This document shows positions 7,832 through 16,530 of a DNA stretch of 64,000 nucleotides, piece after piece. Under the pieces are notes generated by a model, which made no database searches, had not been told where the DNA came from, and saw only the letters and a program-made list of their open reading frames with translations. The first letter of the stretch is position 1. Every line of letters starts with the position of its first letter. This stretch comes from Actinomadura nitritigenes. GTDB lineage: Bacteria; Actinomycetota; Actinomycetes; Streptosporangiales; Streptosporangiaceae. Location of the stretch: positions 1-64,000 of the forward strand of contig NZ_JAGEOK010000022.1 of assembly GCF_017573545.1 (NCBI RefSeq), written 5' to 3'. The translations under genes were made by a program, and so were the position numbers.

Positions 7832-9071
7832 GCCTGCCGAAAACTACGTCCGTGCAGGTGAGAGGCGCAGGGGGTGGGCTGCGACGCGGGGCTTGATCAG
7901 TAGCAAGGACGGGCCGCGGCGTGGTGGTTGCCGCGGGATGATGGGCGGCTGTGCTGTTGCGACTGGCCTAAATGACGGTGACCAACGCGTTCGCGGTGCT
8001 GCGTCTGCTTCCAATGACCGATTGGGACAAGGACTCCGAGATCTTGGTGTTTGCGGCATCAGATCGCCGTGCTGGAGCGCCGGCTTGCCGGGAAGCGGGT
8101 GCGATTCACTACGGCGGACCGGGTGTTTGTGGCGGCGCTGCTGCACCGATTGCCTTCCGGGGTGCTGCGGCGGATGCGGCTGCTGGTGCGGCCGGACACG
8201 GTGCTGCGCTGGCACCGGGACCTGATCGCCGGGCGGCACGCTGCTCGCTCGTAACCCAAGCGGCCGGGCCGTCCGCCGACCGTCCGCTCGATCCGGGCTC
8301 TCGTCCTTCGCTGTGGCGGGAGAACCCGAGATGGGGCTATCGGCGGGTGCACGGCGAGTTGCGGTGCGCGGCGTCACGGTAGCCGCCTCCACCGTCTGGG
8401 AGATCCTCAAGGACGCCAGTATCGACCCGGCACCTGAGCGTTCCGCCACCACCTGGGCCAGCTTCTGCATTCCCAGGCCGGGGCGCTGCTGGCGTGGCTT
8501 CCTGGAGACCGTGACGCTCACCGGTGCGCGGATGTACGTGCTGGCGGTTACCGAGCACCGTACCCGCCGCATCCGGGTTCTGGCCGCCACCGCCCGCCAC
8601 ACCGCAGCGTGGGTAACCCAGGCGGCGCGGAACCTGCTCATGGACCTTCAGGACGCCGGCTGCCGGGCACGGTTCCTGATCCGCGACCGGGACGGCAAGT
8701 TCCCTGGCCTGTTCGACGCCGTTCTGGCAGATTCCGGTATCCAGGCGGTGCTGACCGGGGTGCGGATGCCGAGGATGAACGCGGTGATGGAGCGGTGGGT
8801 GCAGACCTGCCGCCGTGAGCTCCTGGACCGCCCGTTGGTCTGGAACCAGCGGCACCTGCTCCACGCCCTCCGCGAGTTCGAGACCTTCTACAACGAGCAT
8901 CGCCCGCATCAGGGCATCGCCAACGCCCGTCCGTTGAAGCCGCTGCCTCCGCCGATCAGTGAACCAGACCAGATTGCCCACCTGAACATCCGAAGAAGGC
9001 AACGTCTGGGCGGGATCCTCAACGAGTATGAACATGCTGCTTGACCTGCGCAGACGAGGTTTCGGCAGGGG
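7832..9071 (+). mobile_element. Decayed insertion sequence with inverted ends
   Basis: GCCTGCCGAAAACTACGTCC at 7832 (continuing GTGCAGGTG to 7860) matches the reverse complement of 9044-9071 (ACCTGCGCAGACGAGGTTTC then GGCAGGGG) except for a few substitutions and one gap. The roughly 1.24-kb unit encloses one frameshifted DDE transposase gene whose stop codon reaches the right inverted end. Flanking target duplications are not obvious. Confidence 0.6.
7972..9044 (+). pseudogene. Integrase-core (rve) DDE transposase, multiply frameshifted
   Basis: The reconstructed protein runs NAFAVLRLLPMTDWDKDSEI (frame from 7972), RHQIAVLERRLAGKRV...LLVRPDTVLRWHRDLIAGRH (frame from 8051, stop near 8252), LWRENPRWGYRRVHGEL (first frame again) and VAASTVWEILKDASIDPAPE to the end (frame from 8313). 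Inside the last block, two compensating shifts near 8460-8500 turn the expected FL-SQAEALLA-DFLETVT into SFCIPRPGRCWRG-FLETVT, so the first catalytic Asp is lost. RDRDGKFPGLFDAVL, RMPRMNAVMERWVQTC and YNEHRPHQGI retain the other family motifs. It is a non-functional copy. Confidence 0.8.
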
Positions 9072-9379
9072 CAGGGGCAGGCTGGCAGGTATGCCGCCCC
9101 CACTATCCGCACGCCCTGCTCACTCGCGCCCCCAGTCCGCCCTGCCTTGGATCACAAGGGAGGTCGACCGATACATTCCGCTGCGCGTGACCGGGAAGGA
9201 CCTTTTGACCAAGTGTCATGTGCTTGGTGCGGCGTTTCCGGCGAACGTGATCTATCCACCGGGACGAAGGCCGCTTTCCGGCCGTGAGTCTGCGGGAGCT
9301 GGCTCCCCCTGTGGCTCCCGAGTGCCGTTCGGGGAGCCACAGGGCGACTCTAGCTTAGCCCTCTGACCTGCATAAACTC
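9072..9379. other. Non-coding flank left of the integrated element
   Basis: No gene is supported. The stretch holds the hairpin at 9307-9344 and then the tRNA-Pro fragment. Before integration it would have been the DNA just downstream of the tRNA-Pro gene. Confidence 0.5.
9307..9344. terminator. Hairpin, probable original tRNA-Pro terminator
   Basis: CCCTGTGGCTCCC (9307-9319) pairs perfectly with GGGAGCCACAGGG (9332-9344) around a 12-base loop. It lies 36 bp beyond the displaced tRNA 3' end, the position expected for the terminator of the tRNA before the element inserted. There is no T-run. Confidence 0.5.
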
Positions 9380-9424
9380 TGTCGGGACGGCGGGATTTGA
9401 ACCCACGACCCCTTGACCCCCAGT
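9380..9424. repeat. attL: displaced 3' half of tRNA-Pro
   Basis: The 45 bases are identical to 22423-22467. They cover the anticodon-loop Gs, anticodon stem side, T arm and acceptor 3' strand of the tRNA on the minus strand, without the 5' half, so this copy is not a functional tRNA gene. Confidence 0.88.
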
Positions 9425-9544
9425 GCCCTGAAAGCATTCATCCGGCCTCCTTCGTGATCAGTCGAATCCGTGAGAACATGCAGGTCAGAGGCCTAATGTG
9501 CGTGACGTGCAGTCATCGTGGATGTCGCCCCGTGGGGCAGAGTC

Positions 9545-9571
9545 CACTAACGAGCCACTAACAAACGATCA
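9545..9571 (+). promoter_or_regulatory. Candidate integrase arm-type site, left
   Basis: CACTAACGA followed by an ACTAACAAACGATCA-like block; 24 of 27 bases match 22347-22373 in the same orientation. The site ends 10 bp before the integrase start, so integrase or excisionase binding here could also autoregulate int. Confidence 0.55.
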
Positions 9572-9580
9572 TTCGGGGGA

Positions 9581-10927
9581 GTGACGTTGGGGTACGCGTT
9601 CAAGCGCATCGACCGGCACGGCAAGCCGCGCTACACCGCCTGCTACGAAGACCTCAAAGGCAAGATCACCTCGGCGGGGACCTTCTCCTCCAAGAAGGAG
9701 GCCGACAGGGCCTGGCAGCGCGCCGAGGCCGAGGTCGGCAAGGGGCGGGACCTCAACCTCAAGCGAGGCCGGCAGACCTTCAAGAAGTACGTCGAGGAGA
9801 CCTGGCTGCCCAACCACGAGGTCGAGCCGAGCACCATGCAGAGCTACCACTACTCGATCTACAAGCACGTCATGCCCGAGTTCGGCGCGATGCGGATGAT
9901 GGACATCCTCCCCGAGCACGTCCGCGCATGGATCAGCGGCATGAAGAAGAACGGCGTCTCCGCCGCCACCATCCGCTACAACAAGGTCGTCCTCAGCGCC
10001 ATCTTCACCACCGCCCTGAACGACCAGGTGACCTACATCCACCCCTGCAAAGGAGTCCGCACCCCCACCGTCCCTGAAAAGCCGCTGGAAATCATCAGCC
10101 CCGAACAGTTCGACGACCTCTACCACGCCCTCCCGGACGCCGACTCCAAACTCCTGGTCGAAACCGCCATCGAAACCGGCCTGCGCTGGGGCGAACTCAC
10201 CGAACTCCGCGGCCGCGACCTCAAAACCCGCTCCCGCCTCCTCACGGTCAGCCGCGTCGTAGTCGAACTCAACCCGAAGTTCCATCCCGAGGGAAAACGC
10301 TTCCTGGTCAAGGACTACCCCAAAGACAAAGAGTGGCGCCGCTTCAAGCTCAGCGACCAGATCGTCACAAAACTCGAAGACCACATCATCGAAGAGAAGC
10401 TCGGCACCGACGGGCTCCTGTTCGTCTACCAACCGGAAACCCCGGTCGAGGAGCCACCCGCCCCGCTCGACCCCGAAGCACTCGGCTGGACCGAAGAGAA
10501 CGCCAAGGGACGCCGCTACCGCCACGGCACGCTGAGCGCCTACAACGCCGCAAAATGCCGCTGCGACCACTGCAGGCGAGCCTTCGCCGAATACCGCGCC
10601 CGCCGCCGAGCCGACGGCAAGGACAACCCCCGCGAACCCCGCCGACGCGAAACCGACGGCCACGTCCCCGCCAACTGGTTCCGCAACCGGATCTGGAAGC
10701 CCGCCCTCAAGAAAGCCGACCTGGACCCCAAGGTCCGCATCCACGACCTCCGCCACGCCCACGCATCCTGGCTCCTGGCCGGCGGAGCCGACCTTCAGGT
10801 CGTCAAGGAGCGCCTTGGCCACGGCTCGATCTCCACCACCGAGCGCTACCTCCACACCCTCGACGACGCCGACGACACCGCCCTCGCCGCCTTCGACAAG
10901 ATCCGCAGCCGCCGCCGCACCGACTGA
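9581..10927 (+). CDS. int: Tyrosine-type site-specific integrase of the tRNA-Pro element
   Basis: The 448-residue integrase has an N-terminal AP2-like arm-binding region (residues 1-60, GYAFKRIDRHGKPRYTACYE), a core-binding SAM-like domain (65-160) and a catalytic domain (170-445). Catalytic residues visible: Arg202 (TGLRWGEL), His388 and Arg391 (IHDLRHAHAS), His414 (RLGHGS), Tyr423 (TERYLHT). Between strand and helix of the catalytic domain is an insert (residues 300-360) with HGTLSAYNAAKCRCDHCRRA, a Cys-x-Cys-x2-Cys cluster. GTG 9581 lies very close to GGGGGAG; TTG at 9587, five bases from it, is an alternative. It integrates into the tRNA-Pro 3' end. Confidence 0.92.
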   Translation: MTLGYAFKRIDRHGKPRYTACYEDLKGKITSAGTFSSKKEADRAWQRAEAEVGKGRDLNLKRGRQTFKKYVEETWLPNHEVEPSTMQSYHYSIYKHVMPEFGAMRMMDILPEHVRAWISGMKKNGVSAATIRYNKVVLSAIFTTALNDQVTYIHPCKGVRTPTVPEKPLEIISPEQFDDLYHALPDADSKLLVETAIETGLRWGELTELRGRDLKTRSRLLTVSRVVVELNPKFHPEGKRFLVKDYPKDKEWRRFKLSDQIVTKLEDHIIEEKLGTDGLLFVYQPETPVEEPPAPLDPEALGWTEENAKGRRYRHGTLSAYNAAKCRCDHCRRAFAEYRARRRADGKDNPREPRRRETDGHVPANWFRNRIWKPALKKADLDPKVRIHDLRHAHASWLLAGGADLQVVKERLGHGSISTTERYLHTLDDADDTALAAFDKIRSRRRTD

Positions 10928-10949
10928 CGAACTAAACGTTCTGCTCCTG

Positions 10950-11213
10950 AGCAGGGTCAACAGCTCTCCGAGGAGGAGGCCGCCCAGCTTCGCGGGCTGG
11001 TCGCGCTGGCGTCCCGGTACACCGCGCACCTGTCCGCCGGCGACCTGACGACATCCTCACCGAGCGCGTCCGCTCGGCCCGCGATCTGGCCGGGCTGCTG
11101 CGCTACCGGCTGCAAGCCTGCTGCGCGAACTCCGGCACCGCCGGAACCTGCGCGGCGACCCGACCGGCGAGCACTACGCCAAGCGGGTCGACCGCGCCTC
11201 TGGACCGTCATGA
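10950..11213 (+). pseudogene. Decayed gene remnant next to int
   Basis: In successive frames this stretch reads GQQLSEEEAAQLRGLVALAS plus RYTAHLSAGDL, then DILTERVRSARDLAGLLRYR, then LLRELRHRRNLRGDPTGEHY, i.e. an alpha-helical charged protein broken by at least two frameshifts. The family is not identified. No usable start codon or binding site remains. Confidence 0.4.
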
Positions 11214-11239
11214 AGATTTCCTAATTCCTTAACCCAGGC

Positions 11240-11526
11240 ATGGCCACTCGAGAGAAGGAGGACCGGGACGTGGCTGCGAACAAACCGTTCGTGTCGATGA
11301 CACCGGAGCAACTCGACTACTGGCTCCGTGAGATCCGGCCCTGCTGATTCGGATGCGGGAGCGGTCCGAGAAGCGCACCCGGCAGCAGGCGCTGGAACTG
11401 ATCCGCCGCCTGGGGGTCAGTTTTCACCCGTCGTCGACAACCCCACACAGAGGGGAACATGCGGGCACCCCTGCCGACGGCCAGCTGACCGTCACCGGTT
11501 CGTTCGTCGTGGGCGACTACCGGTGA
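11240..11526 (+). pseudogene. Short hypothetical gene interrupted by a stop
   Basis: ATG 11240 opens a 35-residue frame (ATREKEDRDVAANKPFVSMT then PEQLDYWLREIRPC) ending at TGA 11347. A second frame that begins just before that stop continues with LIRMRERSEKRTRQQALELI, then RRLGV and a tail ending GSFVVGDYR at TGA 11526. Joined, they make a helical protein of about 95 residues with one frameshift near 11343. Alternatively a separate 57-residue ORF starts at ATG 11351-11354. Function unknown. Confidence 0.35.
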
Positions 11527-11576
11527 CGGTCATGGCTATGCGATGCCAGGCGCGCGCGGGCCAACATGCCCGACGA

Positions 11577-12619
11577 TGGCATCATCGCCGGCACGCGAGG
11601 CCGACGGTGCTCGTCGTGCGGGTCGCAGCGCGAGCACCGAACTAATCCCGCGTCCGCGGGGCCACCCACAGCCACGCTTCCTTCTTCTCGTTTGTCAAGG
11701 ATTCTTTGGAGGGCTTGCGGGCGCATGGTCACGGCAAGCAGCCGGCATCCGGATGCGGGGCCGACGCGCTGGAGCCGAGGGTCTCGATCTGCGCGGCAGA
11801 ACCATCCCCGCAGGCGCAGGGCCGACCTGGCGCTCTGGCGAATGCCCAGCGGTCGGCTCGAACAGTCCCCGCAGGCGAGGGGCCGACTCCCGGTCCGCCA
11901 CCGAGACCTGGACGCTCCACGGACTATCCCCGCAGGCGCGGGCCGACGCACCTACCAGCACGTACTGCGGGAGCGCGCCAGGACCATTCCCGCGCGTGCG
12001 GGATCGACCTCTTCACGTTCGCGGCCGGGACCGGGTCGCCCGGACCATCCCCGCGGGCACGGAGCCGACGATACCGCCAGCGTCATGATGGCCAGCGAGG
12101 TCGAACCATCCCCGCAGGCGCGGGGCCTACTCTGGTGGCGCGGTTGAGGTGCCGCCGTGTGAGAGGAACCATCCCCGTGTGTGCGGGGCCGACTTCAGCA
12201 GCGGGTTCACGACCTTCTTCGCCGCGGAATCATCCCCGCGGGCTCGGGGCCGACGCGGAGCACTACGGCCCAGTGGAACAGGCTCGCGGACCATCCCTGC
12301 GGCGCGGGGCCGACCGGGTGAGGAGCTTGTAGTACGGGCCGACGGGAGAACCATCTTCGCAGGCGCGGGGCCGACGCGACGGCAGGTTACGCGATCGAGG
12401 GCGACCTGGGACCATCCCCGCGCGTGCGGGGCCGAGGGCGTACATCTGCGGTTCCAACAGAAACATGTCGAACCATCCCCGCGTGTGCGGGGCCGACGAC
12501 GCCTACCTGCGACAGCTGCTCGCCGACATCGAACCATCCCTGCGTGTGCGGGGCTGACTTGCCCTGCCCCGACTGCCCGCCGGCGGCGAAGGGACCATCA
12601 CCGCAGGCGCGGGGCCGAC
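11577..12619 (-). CRISPR. Decayed type I-E-like CRISPR array without cas genes
   Basis: Fifteen 27-29-bp repeats occur with a period of about 61 bp: 11737, 11798, 11859, 11919, 11980, 12041, 12102, 12165, 12226, 12287, 12347, 12408, 12469, 12530 and 12591. Two worse ones lie at 11577 and 11638. Plus-strand consensus: RRACCATCCCCGC, four variable bases, GCGGGGCCGAC, which forms the CCCCGC/GCGGGG stem. Spacers are 31-34 bp and all different. Read on the minus strand the repeat ends GGGGATGGTYC, the usual actinobacterial type I-E form, so the leader should be at the right end. Nearly every repeat carries substitutions or indels, and degeneration is strongest at the left (oldest) end. No cas gene is in the window. 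Confidence 0.82.
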
Positions 12620-12821
12620 GACTCGCCTTACCAGGCCGCTTAGCCACACCTAGGACTGCACGAGTTCAGAACCTACCTTCACCATCTGATCGACATGATG
12701 ATGGAGTCCCCGGCGCGCTGACTGACGCCGGTCCGACCCCTGCGCTGCCGGAGGTGGAGCAGGGGCATGGCGGGATCGATCCCGCAATGCGTACGTCAGC
12801 TCGTGCCGTCGAGCGCGGAAC

Positions 12822-12959
12822 GCCCTCGACCACGCTTACTCGCTCGGCTTTGTGATCTGCGGCATCGTCACGCTGGTCGCGGCACTGCTGGCCGCCGCCG
12901 TCTTGCGCCCCTCCGCCGAACCCTCGACCGCGGCTGAAGAAGACGCTACGGGCGACTGA
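12822..12959 (+). pseudogene. C-terminal fragment of an MFS drug/proton antiporter
   Basis: This frame reads DHAYSLGFVICGIVTLVAAL, then LAAAVLRPSAEPST and an acidic tail ending at TGA 12959. It matches the last transmembrane helix and C-terminus of DHA2-type MFS transporters, which typically end in a DHTYALGF-like motif, a helix and a LRP tail. Upstream the frame has no transporter features and hits a stop at 12723. It is only about 45 residues of a protein of about 480. Confidence 0.6.
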
Positions 12960-13407
12960 AGCGCACCAACTGCTCGAGGGCACACTGCTCTCGCGTAAAG
13001 AGGACCTGTGTAGACCGCACAGCCTTCGGGCTCTCCTGGGGGTGCCACAGGTTGCGCGGATGGGGAAACTGCGGCGCGCCGGTCGCAAAGCTGGTGCTCG
13101 GCCAGCGGGTCGGCCATCATCTGGCGCAAGCAACTCTAGGAGATCGTGCAAGGGCTTCGTCGCTTCGGATTGACTTGTGTGCGAAAGCCAGACGACGTGA
13201 GGGTACGCCGCTGTGCGGAAGTCGCCTCTGCGCGCCGCAGTGCAGAGCCCGATCAGGGGCGGGCGCTCGGGGTCGGGCACCGTGATGCCGTTATGGTCTC
13301 GCGGGCCTACGCCACGGCGGAGCAAGTAATAGAGATCGTTCATTTGTGGTGGCTGACCGGGCGCGGTCCAGCCACGGGTAGGGGGATCGGGCGCGATCTC
13401 CGAGGGG
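12960..13407. other. Gap upstream of mobC, likely oriT region
   Basis: No gene is supported on either strand. By position just ahead of mobC and the relaxase gene it is the natural place for the origin of transfer. A short inverted repeat GATCG-GGCG-CGATC lies at 13385-13398. No nic consensus can be named. Confidence 0.4.
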
Positions 13408-13830
13408 GTGAGGCGTACGGCTGAGGTGGGCAGGTCGGTGTCGGGTTCTGGGGTGCGGAGGCGTCGGTCGCTTCGGTCGCCGCAGCGGAACCGGTCGGTG
13501 AGGATCGCGTTGTCGGAGCAGGAGCATGCGGTGATGGCGGCTGCGGCGGCGAGCGAGGGGTTGGCGTTGGGGGCGTTCGTTGCGCAGGCGAGTTTGGCGG
13601 CGGCGCAGGGACGAGTGGTGTCGGAGTACGCGGTGCTGCGGGAGGCGCTGGCGGCGGTGTTGCTGGCGGCCGGGCAGGTGCAGCGGGTCGGGGTGAATCT
13701 CAATCAGGCTGTTGCGGCGTTGCACTCTGGTGAGCTGGTCGAGCAGCTTCGCTGGTACGCCCAGGCGGCGGCCCGCTCTATTGACCGGCTCGATGGGCTG
13801 GCTCAGGAGTTGCGGCATCGGCTCCCTTGA
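13408..13830 (+). CDS. mobC: MobC-like relaxosome accessory protein
   Basis: The 140-residue protein has a basic N-terminus and a ribbon-helix-helix-like segment (RNRSVRIALSEQEHAVMAAA). The MobC signature helix region follows (REALAAVLLAAGQVQRVGVN then LNQAVAALHSGE) and a C-terminal helix AARSIDRLDGLAQELRHRL. MobC proteins bind oriT and help the relaxase open DNA. It starts at GTG 13408 and ends 21 bp before the relaxase, so both are on one transcript. Confidence 0.82.
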   Translation: MRRTAEVGRSVSGSGVRRRRSLRSPQRNRSVRIALSEQEHAVMAAAAASEGLALGAFVAQASLAAAQGRVVSEYAVLREALAAVLLAAGQVQRVGVNLNQAVAALHSGELVEQLRWYAQAAARSIDRLDGLAQELRHRLP

Positions 13831-13851
13831 GCGGCCGGCCGGGGGCCGTGG

Positions 13852-15666
13852 TTGATCGGGAAGATTCGGCGTGGTCGGCGTGTGCAGGGCTTGCTTCGTT
13901 ATCTGTACGGTCCTGGGCGGAACGAGGAGCATGCCGATCCTCATATCGTCGCGGGCTTTCGGACGCCGGCGGAGTTGGAGCCTGGTTTGCGGGCGGACGG
14001 GAGCCGGGACTTTCGGCGTTTGGAGGCGTTGCTCACTCAGCCGTTGGCGTTGCTGGGGGATCGGAGCTTTCGGCAGCCGGTGTGGCATCTGCCGTTGCGG
14101 GCGGCGCCTGAGGACCCGGTGATGTCCGATGGGGAGTGGGCCCGGATCGCTTGCGAGGTGATGGACCGGGTCGGGCTTGCCCGGGAGGGGGACTTGGGGG
14201 CGGTCCGGTGGGTGGCGGTCCGGCATGCCGCCGACCATGTCCACATCGTGGCGACCTTGGCCCGCCAGGACGGCGGGCGGCCTGATGTGTGGAATGACGG
14301 CTACCGGGTCCGGGACGCTTGTAGAGCGGTCGAGCGGCGGTACGGGTTGCGGGGGACGGCGCCGGCGGACCGGACGGCGGCGCGGCGGCTGACCCGCGGC
14401 GAGATGGAGAAGGCCGTCCGCCGTGGCCGGGAGGTCCCGTCTCGTACGTTTCTGCAGCGGGCTGTCCAGACGGCGGCGGCCGGGGCGTGCAGTGAGGGGG
14501 AGTTCTTCCAGCGTCTGCAAGACGATGGTGTCCTGGTCCGCCTGCGTTTCAGTCAGCGGGCGGCCGGTGAGGTCACGGGCTACGCGGTGGCGGTCCGCGG
14601 CGATGTGAACGAGGACGGCCGGCCGGTGTGGTTCGGCGGTGGCAAGCTCGCCGACGACCTCACGCTGCCCAAGCTTCGCCGCCGGTGGACGGGTGCGGAC
14701 GACTTTGGTCCGGCGCGGTCCGGCGTCGGTCCGCTGGACGGACGGTACATGTCCGCGCGGACGAAACGAGTCCTGGTGTGGTCCGCCGTCCGCCGCGCGG
14801 CGGACGAGTCCGGGACGACCACCGAATTCTTCGACCGGCTGCGAGATGGTGGACTCCTCGTCAAGGCCCGCTACAGCCAGACAAGTCCCGGGCAAGTGAC
14901 CGGATACGCCGTCGCGTTTCCCGTCGAGCGTGATGGCGTGGAACCGACTTGGTATCCCGGCAGCCGCCTTGCCGACGACCTGTCACTGTCCCGCCTTCAC
15001 CGACGTTGGGCCTCGCCGGGGCCGCCGCATGCACAGGCTGGCGAGCATGACGAATTGACGCCGGAGGAGCGCCAGGCGTTCTACGACGATGCGGCACGGG
15101 CCGCTGCTTACGCCACCGCGCAGATCCGCCGGTACCTGGCCGTCAGCCCGCACGCGGTGCAGGACGCCTGCTGGGCGGCGTCCGACGCCCTTCGCGTCGC
15201 GGCCAAGGTCACCGGCAACCGTCACCTGCATCGTGCCGCCGACGCCTACGACCGTGCGGCGCGCGCACCTTACGGGCGCATCCCTGCTCCGACTCCGGCC
15301 GGGGACGCTTTGCGTACTGCAGCCCGCCTGCTCGCGCGCACCGGCGTCATCAAGAACCGGGCGGTGGTGTCCACGGTGCTGCTCATCGCCAACTTCGTCA
15401 CCTTGCTCGACACCATCGCCGAACTCCGCCACCTCCAGCAGCGCCAAGCCCAGGCCGACGCCGCCCGAAGGGCCGCCGCGCATGCCAGAGAAGCAAGACC
15501 CGCGGCCGAGCGTCCTGTGTCGCAGTCGCCTGCCCCCAGCGCACAAGCGCGCCTGGCCATGGCCGGTTTCCCGAGTCCGTGGGCTCCGCTACAGCAGGAT
15601 CTATCAAGGAGTTCGGCGCCGTCTGATCCCACTCGCCCTGTCCGGTCGCCCCGACGAGGCCGTTGA
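13852..15666 (+). CDS. Relaxase/mobilization nuclease
   Basis: The 604-residue protein starts at TTG 13852 (IGKIRRGRRVQGLLRYLYGP), as in the large actinobacterial relaxase family. The metal-binding three-histidine motif is seen at His125, His129 and His131 (RHAADHVHIVATLARQDG). The nucleophilic Tyr is probably Tyr18 or Tyr20 region (RYLYGPGR), by analogy. Two copies of a repeat of about 80 residues follow (FFQRLQDDGVLVRLRFSQ and FFDRLRDGGLLVKARYSQ, each with a GEVTGYAV/GQVTGYAV block), then a helical C-terminus with a hydrophobic helix (VVSTVLLIANFVTLLDTIAE). It nicks oriT and pilots DNA during mobilization. It converges with the next minus-strand gene without a gap. Confidence 0.87.
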   Translation: MIGKIRRGRRVQGLLRYLYGPGRNEEHADPHIVAGFRTPAELEPGLRADGSRDFRRLEALLTQPLALLGDRSFRQPVWHLPLRAAPEDPVMSDGEWARIACEVMDRVGLAREGDLGAVRWVAVRHAADHVHIVATLARQDGGRPDVWNDGYRVRDACRAVERRYGLRGTAPADRTAARRLTRGEMEKAVRRGREVPSRTFLQRAVQTAAAGACSEGEFFQRLQDDGVLVRLRFSQRAAGEVTGYAVAVRGDVNEDGRPVWFGGGKLADDLTLPKLRRRWTGADDFGPARSGVGPLDGRYMSARTKRVLVWSAVRRAADESGTTTEFFDRLRDGGLLVKARYSQTSPGQVTGYAVAFPVERDGVEPTWYPGSRLADDLSLSRLHRRWASPGPPHAQAGEHDELTPEERQAFYDDAARAAAYATAQIRRYLAVSPHAVQDACWAASDALRVAAKVTGNRHLHRAADAYDRAARAPYGRIPAPTPAGDALRTAARLLARTGVIKNRAVVSTVLLIANFVTLLDTIAELRHLQQRQAQADAARRAAAHAREARPAAERPVSQSPAPSAQARLAMAGFPSPWAPLQQDLSRSSAPSDPTRPVRSPRRGR

Positions 15667-15909
15667 TCAATAGATCCTTCGTGGTTGTCGTCCGTCCTCT
15701 CGGAAGCTGGCTGTTCCTCGAGGTTCTTGGAGCAGGAGGATTGCGCGTTCGAAGGCTTCGGGGTCGACGACGTGGAGCATGTTCACCAGGCCGTCCAGGT
15801 CGGACGCGGAGATCAGGATCCGTCCGGTCGCTCTCCAGATGCCTTCTCGGTCCAGGGTGATCGACCAGTCCGGAAAGAGGTGCTGCAGTAGTAGCGACGT
15901 GACGTTCAT
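15667..15909 (-). CDS. Small conserved actinobacterial protein of unknown function
   Basis: The 80-residue product (start ATG 15909, GAGGAG upstream) reads MNVTSLLLQHLFPDWSITLD, REGIWRATGRILISASDLDG and VDPEAFERAILLLQEPRG. Such small proteins are often neighbours of XRE/DUF397 and anti-sigma-type ATPase genes in actinomycetes (from memory). No enzymatic motif is visible. It is transcribed after the ATPase gene and probably co-expressed. Its stop abuts that of the relaxase gene. Confidence 0.6.
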   Translation of the reverse strand: MNVTSLLLQHLFPDWSITLDREGIWRATGRILISASDLDGLVNMLHVVDPEAFERAILLLQEPRGTASFREDGRQPRRIY

Positions 15910-15983
15910 CGTCTCCTCGCGCGAGGGGCCCGCCCTTGTCCTTCCGGGGGGATCGGGGCCGTTGTGTTGGGCACCTGTCGAGT

Positions 15984-16376
15984 TCAGAGCAGCTTGGCCC
16001 AGACGACCTTGCCGCCTTCGGTGAGGCGCCTGACTCCCCATCCGCGCACGAGCTCGGCCATGAGCTGCAGGCCGCGGCCGGAGGTGGCGGCGTAGTTCTG
16101 GAGCTGGACCACTGGGTGTCCCGTACCGGTGTCCGATACCTCGATGACCGGTTGTCCGTCGTGCGGGTCGAGGAACAGCCGGACGACGATCGGGCCTTCG
16201 CCATGCTTGTAGGCGTTCGTGGTCAACTCGCAGACCACGAGCCGGCCCATGTAGTCGTCGGTGATGCCCCAGCCGGCGAACTGCTCGGCGAGGAACCGGC
16301 GCGCGAGGCGCGGTGCCTGATCGTTCGGCTCAAGGACGAGCGTCGGGACTTCAGGGGTTTGCGGTGCTGCGGACAT
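15984..16376 (-). CDS. ATP-binding anti-sigma-type protein (HATPase_c)
   Basis: The 130-residue single-domain GHKL ATPase has the N-box VVCELTTNAYKHGEGPIVV, G1 box IEVSDTGTGHP and G2 box ATSGRGLQLMAELVRGWGV. This is the RsbW/SpoIIAB-like type very abundant in actinomycetes, where one member (AbaA cluster) acts next to WhiJ-like XRE regulators. The start is ATG 16376, with GAAGG nine bases upstream. It is divergent from the XRE gene, so the 154-bp gap is a shared control region. Confidence 0.85.
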   Translation of the reverse strand: MSAAPQTPEVPTLVLEPNDQAPRLARRFLAEQFAGWGITDDYMGRLVVCELTTNAYKHGEGPIVVRLFLDPHDGQPVIEVSDTGTGHPVVQLQNYAATSGRGLQLMAELVRGWGVRRLTEGGKVVWAKLL

Positions 16377-16530
16377 CGGCACGACCTTCGCTGGCCACTG
16401 ACTGCTTCTAGTAACTCGCTGCACACTCTGAACTCCACGGCGTAGCGTTACCACCGAAGTGCAGCAACACACACGTGGCGCTGCCGATCGCTGGTAGGTG
16501 GGTTCCCCTCGCTCACACGGAGGCGAAGCA

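Noticed and set aside
11543-12643. Several long frames on both strands over 11.5-12.6 kb, with recurring RARGRRP / PSPQARG words
   Set aside because: The recurring words are translations of the 29-bp CRISPR-type repeats in a 61-bp period; they are not a repeat protein.
12666-13703. 345-codon minus frame, part of which (around 13100-13340) looks less repetitive
   Set aside because: It starts inside mobC antisense and has no recognisable domain or ribosome binding site; the MFS fragment at its far end reads on the opposite strand.
13291-14895. Long minus-strand frame over the relaxase region
   Set aside because: The plus strand encodes MobC and a relaxase with the three-His motif; the minus frame is Arg/Pro-rich shadow text.
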